This document shows, one piece after another, positions 1 to 6,220 of a stretch of DNA of 9,963 bases. The first letter of the stretch is position 1. Every line of letters begins with the position of its first letter. Below the pieces are notes generated by a model that saw nothing but the letters and a program-made list of their open reading frames with translations, was not told where the DNA came from and searched no databases. The position numbers and the translations under genes were made by a program. Source of the stretch: Amphritea sp. (lineage in GTDB: Bacteria; Pseudomonadota; Gammaproteobacteria; Pseudomonadales; Nitrincolaceae); the NCBI GenBank assembly GCA_024679635.1, contig JAIBDA010000043.1, forward strand, positions 1-9,963, read 5' to 3'.

Positions 1-2
1 AT

Positions 3-425
3 TTCTTACTGGCCGCCGCAGCGATTGGTGCGTTGTGTAAGAAGAATGCTTCTATTTCGGGTGCCGAAGTGGGTTGTCAGGGAGAAGTGGGTTCAGCCTG
101 TGCAATGGCGGCGGCCGGCTTGTGTGAAGTGTTGGGTGGTACGCCTGAACAGGTGGAAAATGCCGCTGAAATTGGCCTCGAGCATAACCTGGGGCTGACC
201 TGTGACCCTGTGGGTGGACTGGTTCAGGTGCCGTGTATTGGGCGTAATGCGATTGGTGCGGTGAAGGCTATCAACGCCACACAGATGGCGCTACGGGGGG
301 ATGGAGATCATTTCATCTCGCTGGATAAAGTGATCAAGACTATGTCTGATACCGGCCGGGATATGCATGATAAATATAAAGAAACCTCCCGTGGAGGTCT
401 GGCGGTTAACGCGATTGAATGTTGA
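3..425 (+). CDS. sdaA: L-serine dehydratase (L-serine ammonia-lyase), C-terminal part; 5' end outside window
   Basis: Cytoplasmic iron-sulfur enzyme that deaminates L-serine to pyruvate and ammonia. The reading frame is open from base 3 and encodes the last 140 residues, roughly the final third of a protein of about 455 residues; the start lies upstream of the window. Three cluster-type cysteines are visible in GCQGE, LTCDP and QVPC. Their spacing (42 and then 11 residues) equals that of the Cys343/385/396 ligands reported for the Legionella pneumophila enzyme. The protein ends in Cys (NAIEC), matching the family's C-terminal 'tail' cysteine that reaches into the active site and caps the cluster. 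In glycine betaine and sarcosine users this enzyme completes the glycine-to-serine-to-pyruvate route, which fits the creatinase downstream. A strong terminator follows 237 nt after the stop, so it is probably not co-transcribed with creatinase. The family call is secure. Confidence 0.95.
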   Translation, partial: FLLAAAAIGALCKKNASISGAEVGCQGEVGSACAMAAAGLCEVLGGTPEQVENAAEIGLEHNLGLTCDPVGGLVQVPCIGRNAIGAVKAINATQMALRGDGDHFISLDKVIKTMSDTGRDMHDKYKETSRGGLAVNAIEC

Positions 426-662
426 TCAGAGTAGTCGTACAGATCCGCGTGAATCCAACAAAACACTGTTGTTTGAAGGGCAATGGTATTTAGTGAATTT
501 AGCTATTGCGTACTTAATATAGCGGATCAGTTTTTAGCATATGAGCTTGAGTAGAGGGTGGCATAGCAGACCCCATTGAGCGTGTGTATTTAATGAATGA
601 AGTTAATGCAGGACAAATAAGTAAGTAAGGGTCTGATGACTACATTCTTAGGGCAAATTTAG

Positions 663-688
663 AGGGAAGCGTAAGCTTCCCTTTTTTT
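663..688 (+). terminator. Intrinsic (rho-independent) terminator downstream of sdaA
   Basis: A perfect 8-bp stem, AGGGAAGC (663-670) with GCTTCCCT (675-682), closes a GTAA (GNRA-type) tetraloop and runs directly into seven T residues (682-688). This is a textbook intrinsic terminator in the plus direction. It isolates the sdaA transcript from the creatinase locus. Its distance of 237 nt from the sdaA stop is longer than usual. Confidence 0.93.
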
Positions 689-826
689 GTCTAGTGTTTT
701 TTATAGTTGGTTTTTTAAGTATGTATCTATCCTTCGACACAGACAAGAACGACCAAAAAAACAGCATATTCATCTTGTGCAAGCCTCTAGATTAATCTTC
801 TTTTTGAACTGATTCATGGCTCTGAC

Positions 827-878
827 TATTGTTATTGCTAATGCATTTGTATTGTTAATGATTGCATTAAAACTATTG
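827..878. promoter_or_regulatory. Candidate operator upstream of creatinase: repeat units plus palindrome
   Basis: Two adjacent 23-nt units (827-849 and 850-872) both begin TATTGTTA and both contain GCATT, so they form an imperfect tandem repeat. The second contains the perfect palindrome TTAATG-N4-CATTAA (855-870). The 14 bases at 865-878, CATTAAAACTATTG, recur exactly at 8430-8443 in the lysR/araC divergent region, again with an AATG-N4-CATT core. The site is about 130-180 bp upstream of the creatinase start, a plausible distance for a LysR- or AraC-type activator. The repeats are seen directly; the binding protein is inferred. Confidence 0.5.
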
Positions 879-934
879 ATTTCTGTTATGTCTTGGTAGC
901 GGCTAATCTTATTTTCAGCAGCTAATTAGTTTGC

Positions 935-982
935 TTTTGTAACGCCCAGACCAGCAATAGTGCATTAGGTCGGGTTACAAAA
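935..982 (+). repeat. Inverted repeat in the creatinase leader
   Basis: TTTTGTAAC (935-943) is the exact reverse complement of GTTACAAAA (974-982). Further pairing inside the arms (CC and GACC at 945-952 with GGTC and GG at 968-973) is possible with small bulges, leaving a loop of about 15 nt. It ends 26 nt before the creatinase start and is followed by a tandem TTACAAAAA repeat (975-983 and 984-992). It could be an operator or a 5' UTR hairpin. There is no T-run after it, so it is not a standard terminator. Confidence 0.55.
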
Positions 983-1008
983 ATTACAAAAATAAGAGGA
1001 TTTCAAAT

Positions 1009-2220
1009 ATGCAGATGCCACACACTTTGTCGATCCCGAATGGTGAAAAGGTGCAGCCTACGTTTTCTAAAGAGGAGCTGGGTGCTCGTCTGGCTAAGCT
1101 ACGGCGCTATATGGCTGAAAATGACCTGCAGGCCGTGTTGTTTACTTCTTACCACAACATCAATTACTACAGCGATTTCGTTTACTGCCGTTTTGGTCGT
1201 GATTATGGACTTGTGGTTACTCAGGATACTTACACAACCGTTACGGCGAACATCGACGGCGGACAGCCATACCGTCGTAATCAACTGGGCGATAACGTTG
1301 TTTACACCGACTGGCAGAAAGATAACTTCTTCTACGCGCTGAAAAATCTGGTTAAAGATGGCAGCAAGATCGGTGTTGAATACGATCATATGCCACTGCA
1401 AAACCTGGAAAAAATGAAAGCCGCATTCCCATCGTCTGATTTTTCCGATATCGGTGTACCGACTATGAAGATGCGGATGATCAAGTCAGATGAAGAGATT
1501 GCTGTTATTAAAAACGGCGCCCGGGTTGCTGATATCGGTGGTGCGGCTATTCGTGACGCGATCGCGGTCGGAGTACCTGAGTATGAGGTTGCTTTAGCGG
1601 GGGTACAGGCAATGGTACGTGCGATCGCTGATATTTATCCTCAGGGTGAATTGATGGATACCTGGGTCTGGTTCCAGTCGGGTATTAATACCGATGGTGC
1701 GCATAACCCGGTTACCAGTCGTAAAGTTGAAGCAGGCGATATTCTTAGCCTGAATACCTTCCCGATGATTGCCGGTTACTACACTGCTCTGGAACGTACC
1801 TTGTTCAGTGAGTTTGCATCTGATCGTCACCTGGAACTGTGGGAAATCAACTGTAAAGTGCATCGTCGTGGTCTGGAGTTGATCCGTCCGGGTGCCCGTT
1901 GCAGCGATATCGCTGCCGAGCTGAACGAAATATTCTTGCAGCATGATGTGTTGCAATACCGCACCTTCGGTTACGGCCATTCCTTCGGCACATTGAGCCA
2001 CTACTACGGCCGTGAAGCAGGTCTGGAGTTACGTGAAGATGTCGACACAATCATTGAGCCGGGCATGGTGGTCTCGATGGAACCGATGCTGATGTTACCT
2101 GAAGGCATGGCCGGTGCCGGTGGTTACCGTGAGCACGACATTCTTGTCGTGAGTGAGGACAGTGTTGAAAACATAACAAAGTTCCCATTTGGTCCGGAGC
2201 ACAACATCGTTAAGTCCTGA
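1009..2220 (+). CDS. Creatinase (creatine amidinohydrolase)
   Basis: Cytoplasmic enzyme that hydrolyses creatine to sarcosine and urea (EC 3.5.3.3). The 403-residue length equals the Pseudomonas putida enzyme as I recall it, and long stretches look near identical, for example FTSYHNINYYSDF, SGINTDGAHNPVT and YGHSFGTLSHYYGREAG. Residues known as catalytic or substrate-binding fall at the same numbers: His232, Glu262 and Glu358, plus Phe62, Arg64, Tyr258 and Arg335. The N-terminal creatinase domain spans about 20-155 and the pita-bread (M24-fold) domain about 163-395. By eye, the two metal-binding aspartates of M24 peptidases are replaced (Asn249, Ala260), as expected for this metal-free enzyme, which argues against a dipeptidase. 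The ATG follows AGAGGA (995-1000) by 8 nt. The TRAP genes downstream probably import the substrate. No sarcosine oxidase or urease gene is in view. Confidence 0.94.
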   Translation: MQMPHTLSIPNGEKVQPTFSKEELGARLAKLRRYMAENDLQAVLFTSYHNINYYSDFVYCRFGRDYGLVVTQDTYTTVTANIDGGQPYRRNQLGDNVVYTDWQKDNFFYALKNLVKDGSKIGVEYDHMPLQNLEKMKAAFPSSDFSDIGVPTMKMRMIKSDEEIAVIKNGARVADIGGAAIRDAIAVGVPEYEVALAGVQAMVRAIADIYPQGELMDTWVWFQSGINTDGAHNPVTSRKVEAGDILSLNTFPMIAGYYTALERTLFSEFASDRHLELWEINCKVHRRGLELIRPGARCSDIAAELNEIFLQHDVLQYRTFGYGHSFGTLSHYYGREAGLELREDVDTIIEPGMVVSMEPMLMLPEGMAGAGGYREHDILVVSEDSVENITKFPFGPEHNIVKS

Positions 2221-2272
2221 TAACTGATTCAGTTAACTGTCCCTTTGAGCAATTTTGTTGTTTAAGGGGGCA
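2221..2272 (+). repeat. Palindrome and hairpin after the creatinase stop
   Basis: TAACTGA (2221-2227) and TCAGTTA (2229-2235) form a perfect palindrome around T2228, directly after the stop codon. Next comes a hairpin, CCCTT (2241-2245) with AAGGG (2264-2268), extendable outward by a G-T pair, a bulge and two more pairs. No T-run follows, so I do not call a terminator. The hairpin may mark an mRNA processing or stabilising point between creatinase and the TRAP genes, which would remain one transcript across the 162-bp gap. Confidence 0.4.
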
Positions 2273-2382
2273 GATAGACCTGCGCTTGTCAGCACAATGG
2301 AGACAGGGGCGGGGGATACCCTGCTGTTATGGCAGACAATGCAAGATCCTGTTCCACTAATAAAAATAATAGAGGTGGTCAA

Positions 2383-3408
2383 ATGACCCGATTTAGCAAA
2401 AAGTTTACTGGGGTGCTCGCAGCAGCAGCCCTCTCCGCAAGTGCGTTAACTGCAACACTGCCGGCTCAGGTTCAGGCAGCTGAGAATGGCCATATTCTGG
2501 CCCATGTAATGCCAACCGATCATATCTTTAACAGTGTATCTGAACAGTTCATCAGCAAGCTGGATGAGTTGTCTGGCGGTACTGTCAATATTGAATATCA
2601 TCCGGGTGGTGATCTGGGCGACTGGTCGACTATTACTGAACAGGTAATGCAGGGCGCTTTGCCTATGACAATGGCCTGGTCTAATTCTGAGCTGGATCCG
2701 CGCCTTGATATTGCCAATCTGGGATATGTCGCTGATGACTGGCCAAGTGCGACAAAAGTGTATGGTCCGGGTAGTCAGATGGATAAGCTATTCGCTGAGA
2801 TTTATGACGGCCTGAATGTTGAACTGCTGGGCACGTTGCCGACCGATTTTACCGGTTACGTGGTACGTAAAGGTGTTGATGTTCCGGTGAAAATTCCTCA
2901 GGACGCCAAGGGCTTTAAGATTCGTGTGCCTAACTATCCTATGGCGATCGATCGTTATAGTGCCTTGGGCTTCTCTGTAGTGCCTATGGCATTTTCTGAA
3001 GTACATACCGCACTTCAAACTGGCGCGATCGATGGTCGTGCATTTTCTCCACCGTATGAAGTATTAATGTTCAAAGATGTTCTGCGTGCTTATGTTTATA
3101 CCCGTGAATCTTTTGAGCCAACTTTCTGGATCGCAAGTAAGAGCTGGTTGGCAGGTTTAAGTGATCAGGAGCGTGTATGGGTACGGGAAGCCGCTGACTA
3201 TGCGACAGGCTGGGCCTGGGATAATGCTGAAGAGTTCAGCCAGGGTTGGTTGGATAAAATTCAGGCTGCAGGTATTGAAGTACTGGAGCAGGATCCTGCT
3301 CAGGCTGCTGCATACAAGCAGACTGTAATGAAAGTTGAGTGGCCGATTATGGAAGGCCTGTTGGGTAAAGAGATCATGTCTGATCTTAAACAAACTGCTG
3401 GTCTGTAA
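2383..3408 (+). CDS. dctP: TRAP transporter periplasmic substrate-binding protein (DctP family)
   Basis: Binding protein of a tripartite, ion-gradient-driven (ATP-independent) importer. I choose the ATG at 2383 because AGAGGTGG (2371-2378) lies just before it and a signal peptide then starts at once; an in-frame ATG at 2329 would add 18 polar residues and has no good ribosome-binding site. The 341-residue precursor has a basic start (MTRFSKK), a hydrophobic core (9-26) and a likely cleavage after VQA (30-32). The family's carboxylate-binding arginine is probably Arg181 in FKIRVPN, followed by the typical TALQTGAIDG segment (209-218). The substrate is therefore likely to bear a carboxylate. 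Given the creatinase directly upstream, creatine is the leading guess; sarcosine, betaine-type compounds or other organic acids are alternatives. The family call is secure and the substrate is inferred. Confidence 0.92.
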   Translation: MTRFSKKFTGVLAAAALSASALTATLPAQVQAAENGHILAHVMPTDHIFNSVSEQFISKLDELSGGTVNIEYHPGGDLGDWSTITEQVMQGALPMTMAWSNSELDPRLDIANLGYVADDWPSATKVYGPGSQMDKLFAEIYDGLNVELLGTLPTDFTGYVVRKGVDVPVKIPQDAKGFKIRVPNYPMAIDRYSALGFSVVPMAFSEVHTALQTGAIDGRAFSPPYEVLMFKDVLRAYVYTRESFEPTFWIASKSWLAGLSDQERVWVREAADYATGWAWDNAEEFSQGWLDKIQAAGIEVLEQDPAQAAAYKQTVMKVEWPIMEGLLGKEIMSDLKQTAGL

Positions 3409-3425
3409 TAGCCCTGGCTAGTTCT

Positions 3426-3460
3426 AAAGAGCCTGCGAACTGCACTTTCAGGCTCTTTTT
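3426..3460 (+). terminator. Terminator-like hairpin between dctP and dctQ (possible attenuator)
   Basis: A perfect 10-bp stem, AAAGAGCCTG (3426-3435) with CAGGCTCTTT (3449-3458), has a 13-nt loop and ends in five T residues (3456-3460). It lies 18 nt after the binding-protein stop and 27 nt before the dctQ start. Because dctQ and dctM are useful only with the binding protein, I read it as a partial terminator or 3' stabiliser that gives more binding protein than membrane subunits. The structure is seen directly; partial read-through is inferred. Confidence 0.8.
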
Positions 3461-3487
3461 GTAAGAACACTCAACGGGAGTTTTATT

Positions 3488-4075
3488 ATGAGTATCGAGT
3501 ATACCCATCCGGATGAAATGATCGGACCGGCTTACGTTAAAGCTGTACCGGGGGACGCTAAAGCCAGACAAAACTTGTTTTATCGGGTTGAAGCCCGGTT
3601 AGCTCAAGTGATCGCCATAGCAATGGTTATCGCAACCATTGCGCTGGGTTTGCTGATGGCTGCTCAGGTCGTGATGCGCTATGGGCTTGAATCGCCTTTT
3701 CTGGGCATTGAAGAGCTGGCACCGATGCTGGCGCTATGGGCTTATTTTCTGGGTATGATCTACGCGACCCGGGATCAGGACCATATTTCCGGGGGCATTA
3801 TCGCCCTGATTTTTAAGAACCGCACGTTGATTCAGGTAATCCGCCTGGCGGGCTCTTTTGCCTGTTTGTTAGCCGTGTGTGTGTTTGGTTACTTTGCGCT
3901 GAAGTTTGCTCAGTTCAATCTGGACTTAAACCGTAAAAGTATCTATATGCGTTGGCCTAAATACCTGTGGGATTTCAGCATGGTAACGGGTTTTGCGCTG
4001 ATGGCTTTCTATTACTGTTTGCAGATTGTTGCGGAAGTGCGTGATCTGAAAAATGGCCCGGATAAAGATTTATAG
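3488..4075 (+). CDS. dctQ: TRAP transporter small membrane subunit (DctQ family)
   Basis: Inner-membrane subunit that works with the large DctM subunit and the periplasmic receptor. The 195 residues contain four hydrophobic helices at about 38-63, 76-93, 115-138 and 160-182, the DctQ topology. The family signature is clear in VVMRYGLESPFLGIEEL (61-77), followed by LALWAYFLGM. An N-terminal cytoplasmic stretch of about 35 residues precedes the first helix and is somewhat long. The ATG is preceded by GGGAG (3476-3480) at 7 nt. It sits between the binding-protein and DctM genes as expected, but a 148-bp gap with hairpins separates it from dctM, whereas these two genes usually abut or overlap. 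Confidence 0.92.
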   Translation: MSIEYTHPDEMIGPAYVKAVPGDAKARQNLFYRVEARLAQVIAIAMVIATIALGLLMAAQVVMRYGLESPFLGIEELAPMLALWAYFLGMIYATRDQDHISGGIIALIFKNRTLIQVIRLAGSFACLLAVCVFGYFALKFAQFNLDLNRKSIYMRWPKYLWDFSMVTGFALMAFYYCLQIVAEVRDLKNGPDKDL

Positions 4076-4095
4076 GCTAATTGGTGAGTGACATA

Positions 4096-4194
4096 ACAGG
4101 TCATTAACCCTGTGAATTTAAAATATTAACTCAGGACATTAACTCAAACCATGAGTTTTGAAAACGGTTCTGAGTATCAGCCCTGAACAGGGCT
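4096..4194 (+). repeat. Repeats and hairpins in the dctQ-dctM gap
   Basis: The gap holds a near-direct repeat, CAGGTCATTAAC (4097-4108) and CAGGACATTAAC (4132-4143), 35 bp apart with one mismatch. Two hairpins follow: AACTCA (4141-4146) with TGAGTT (4152-4157), and AGCCCT (4179-4184) with AGGGCT (4189-4194) around a GAAC loop. There is no T-run, so these are not intrinsic terminators. They may affect mRNA processing or dctM translation. I see no small gene in the gap. Confidence 0.45.
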
Positions 4195-4223
4195 AAGCAA
4201 AACAATAAAAATAAGGTGTGGTC

Positions 4224-5519
4224 ATGACAATATTCTTCCTGACTATTGCGATTGTCGTTCTGCTACTGTTACTTGAAGTACCAGTAGGTTTTTCTTTCGG
4301 CCTGGGAGCGCTGTTTTATGGCGTTCTTTCAGGTACCGACATCTCGTTCCATGCCGGCTATGGTTATTCTCAGATCGGTGCATTCTCCTTGTTAGCGCTA
4401 CCGCTGTTTGTTCAGGCAGGCACTCTGATGGGGACAGGGGGTATATCTGAACGTCTACTGGATTTTGTTAACGCATTTGTAGGTCGTACCAAAGGCGGCT
4501 TGGGTGCGGTAACCGTATTGAGCTGTGCCATGTTCGGTGCGATCTCTGGTAGTGCTTCAGCGGCTATTGCTGCAATCGGAAAAATTATGGTTCCGAGGAT
4601 GATCAGGGAAGGTTATCCAGAGGGGCATGCTACAGCACTGGTTGCCGTATCTTCGGTTCTGGCACTGATGATTCCACCCAGTATTCCGATGATTGTATTT
4701 GCGATAGCGACTCGCCAATCGGTTGCCAAAGTTTTTCTGGCGACGATGTTGCCGGGTATTCTGTTGGCATTGGTGTATTGTGCGCTGAACTTCTGGTTTC
4801 TCCGTAAGAACACCACCATTAAAGTATCTCCAAAGCTACCTATGCGTGAAGTAGGTAGTGAAATCTGGAATGCAGGTAAACGTGCTACCTTGGCAATAAT
4901 TATGCCGTTCATTATTCTGGGCGGAATATACAGTGGTGTAGCAACACCGACGGAAGCGGGAGCTGTTGCGCTGGTATACACACTTTTTGTCGGCTTTGTT
5001 ATCTACCGGACTATGACTATCAGAAACCTGTTTGAATCGAGTAAAGATGCGGCGATTCTGACCGGTTCGGTGATCATGGTTTTATTCTTCCTGTTTATTC
5101 TTAGCCGGGGAATGATCCTGGCGCAAATACCCAATCAGTTTGCCGAACTGCTATTGAGCATATCGGATAATAAAATTGTTCTGCTGCTTATTATCAATCT
5201 GCTGTTATTACTAATGGGAATGATTGTTGATGATGTATCCGGTGGCGTATTAGCGGCAATTATTCTGATGCCGGTAGTACAAAAAATTGGCATAGACCCT
5301 ATCCATTTTGCTGCCATTGTTGGTACTAACCTGGGATTGGGTAATATTTCGCCGCCTTGTGCTCCTCTCTTGTATATGGCTGGGGGAGTCACCAAATTAT
5401 CACTGGATAAATATATCGGTCCGACCATGAAGTTCCTGTTACTTGGGCATCTGCCTATGGTGTTTATTGTGACTTTCATACCGGAACTGAGTCTGTGGCT
5501 ACCAAGTTTGTTGGACTAG
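4224..5519 (+). CDS. dctM: TRAP transporter large membrane subunit (DctM family)
   Basis: Inner-membrane channel subunit that drives uptake from the receptor using an ion gradient, usually Na+. I choose the ATG at 4224, with AAGGTG (4213-4218) as ribosome-binding site; a GTG at 4218 would lie inside that site. The 431 residues are almost wholly hydrophobic, with about a dozen membrane segments. Family motifs include LEVPVGFSFGLG (17-28), FGAISGSASA (104-113), RMIREGYPEGHATAL (125-139) and LALMIPPSIPMIVFA (146-160), plus a second PP-type loop (ISPPCAPLLY) in the C-terminal half, as expected from the internal two-fold repeat. With the dctP and dctQ genes it forms a complete transporter. The call is secure; the substrate is not shown by this subunit. 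Confidence 0.95.
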   Translation: MTIFFLTIAIVVLLLLLEVPVGFSFGLGALFYGVLSGTDISFHAGYGYSQIGAFSLLALPLFVQAGTLMGTGGISERLLDFVNAFVGRTKGGLGAVTVLSCAMFGAISGSASAAIAAIGKIMVPRMIREGYPEGHATALVAVSSVLALMIPPSIPMIVFAIATRQSVAKVFLATMLPGILLALVYCALNFWFLRKNTTIKVSPKLPMREVGSEIWNAGKRATLAIIMPFIILGGIYSGVATPTEAGAVALVYTLFVGFVIYRTMTIRNLFESSKDAAILTGSVIMVLFFLFILSRGMILAQIPNQFAELLLSISDNKIVLLLIINLLLLLMGMIVDDVSGGVLAAIILMPVVQKIGIDPIHFAAIVGTNLGLGNISPPCAPLLYMAGGVTKLSLDKYIGPTMKFLLLGHLPMVFIVTFIPELSLWLPSLLD

Positions 5520-5609
5520 CTCTCAGGGCTCTAAGTTCTAAGTTCTGAATATTGTTTTATCGCTATGACGGATATCAGGAAAGCCTCGTATTCGTTACTT
5601 TTTAACCCT

Positions 5610-5634
5610 CGCAGCACTTTATTAACTGGCTGCG
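5610..5634 (+). repeat. Short hairpin upstream of the ACT-protein gene
   Basis: CGCAGC (5610-5615) pairs with GCTGCG (5629-5634) around a 13-nt loop, ending 8 nt before the ribosome-binding site CAGGAG (5643-5648). The sequence after it (TAAATTCTC) has no T-run, so it is not a terminator. It may influence translation start. The rest of the 136-bp gap between dctM and this gene shows no promoter I can support. Confidence 0.35.
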
Positions 5635-5655
5635 TAAATTCTCAGGAGTTTGGCT

Positions 5656-6207
5656 ATGGCGACCTGGTTATTAACAGTGATGGGTAATGATCAGCCTGAT
5701 CAATTAAGGAAATTTTGTGAAACGATTGCGATGATGGAAGGTGTGTTTCTTGATAGTCAGCAAGCGATTATGGAGGGCCGGGTAGTAGCTTTTTATAAAG
5801 TTTGTTTGCCTGATACTCATATTCCATTTGCAAGAAAAATATTTGCTGAGTTTGCTTTGAAAGGTGTTGAGGTTATTGCTATTGATGATCTGGATGAATC
5901 CTCTGATTATAAAAGCTCTGAGCAATTCTGTGGGTATCTGGTATTGGCTCTCAAAGGCCAGTATCGATTCGGTATAGACCATGATATCCGCATGATTCTA
6001 GAGTGCCACGGTGCAGAGACTGAGCAGTTAAATCAGCAATATCTGGGGCATTCATTAGTGGGAGAACAGCAATTTAGTGCTCGTATTCGTGCCAGAATGT
6101 CTCGTTCGCTATCCGAGCCTGATCTATTGCAGGCGCTGCATAGACTATCTCCCGAGTTGAGTATTCGACTCAGTGTGATCGAACCCACTAATGCACTTGC
6201 CTGCTAA
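5656..6207 (+). CDS. GcvR-like ACT-domain regulatory protein
   Basis: Probable cytoplasmic amino-acid-sensing regulator of the glycine cleavage repressor (GcvR) type. I choose the ATG at 5656, with CAGGAG 7 nt before it; a TTG at 5650 is too close to that site. The 183-residue length is close to E. coli GcvR (about 190). An N-terminal ACT domain (about 3-75) carries GNDQPDQL (10-17), matching the G-x-D-x-P-x-x-L ligand-loop pattern. A second, more divergent ACT-like half (about 92-175) contains GQYRFGIDHDI. In E. coli, GcvR senses glycine and acts by binding the LysR-type activator GcvA; it does not bind DNA itself. Here a LysR gene lies close by and glycine is a likely product of creatine breakdown, so a similar pairing is plausible but unproven. 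It is co-directional with the MFS gene 13 nt downstream. Confidence 0.8.
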   Translation: MATWLLTVMGNDQPDQLRKFCETIAMMEGVFLDSQQAIMEGRVVAFYKVCLPDTHIPFARKIFAEFALKGVEVIAIDDLDESSDYKSSEQFCGYLVLALKGQYRFGIDHDIRMILECHGAETEQLNQQYLGHSLVGEQQFSARIRARMSRSLSEPDLLQALHRLSPELSIRLSVIEPTNALAC

Positions 6208-6220
6208 AGGTATTAAGTGA

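Larger units (their letters stand above)
426..1008. other. 583-bp intergenic region between sdaA and creatinase
   Basis: I see no convincing gene here. The region splits at the terminator at 663-688. The upstream part (426-662) would be a long 3' untranslated tail or could hide a small RNA. It also contains a weak long-range inverted repeat (442-448 with 522-528). The downstream part (690-1008) is AT-rich and carries the likely control region of the creatinase gene: two related repeat units at 827-872, a TTAATG/CATTAA palindrome at 855-870, a long inverted repeat at 935-982 and an A-rich leader before the ribosome-binding site. I could not place a convincing sigma-70 -35/-10 pair or a sigma-54 promoter. 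Confidence 0.6.

Noticed and set aside
442..535. Inverted repeat GATCCGC (442-448) with GCGGATC (522-528), followed by AG and five T residues
   Set aside because: The 73-nt separation makes an efficient intrinsic terminator unlikely, and the hairpin at 663-688 is far stronger.
593..628. 11-codon open frame upstream of the sdaA terminator
   Set aside because: Too short and without a supporting ribosome-binding site.
721..795. 24-codon open frame in the creatinase leader
   Set aside because: No ribosome-binding site, no recognisable sequence and no sign of coding bias.
1594..2001. Open frame of 135 codons on the minus strand inside the creatinase gene
   Set aside because: It is antisense to a gene with clear conserved residues, and its translation shows no recognisable domain. 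The same applies to the other minus-strand frames at 1099-1401 and 1847-2050.
1009..2220. Reading the M24-fold protein as Xaa-Pro dipeptidase or as a DddP-type DMSP lyase
   Set aside because: The metal-ligand aspartates are missing, and the creatinase residues (Phe62, Arg64, His232, Glu262, Arg335, Glu358) all fall at the expected numbers in a protein of the same length.
2329..2382. Upstream in-frame ATG for the TRAP receptor
   Set aside because: It would place 18 polar residues before a normal signal peptide and lacks a good ribosome-binding site. The ATG at 2383 has AGAGGTGG just before it.
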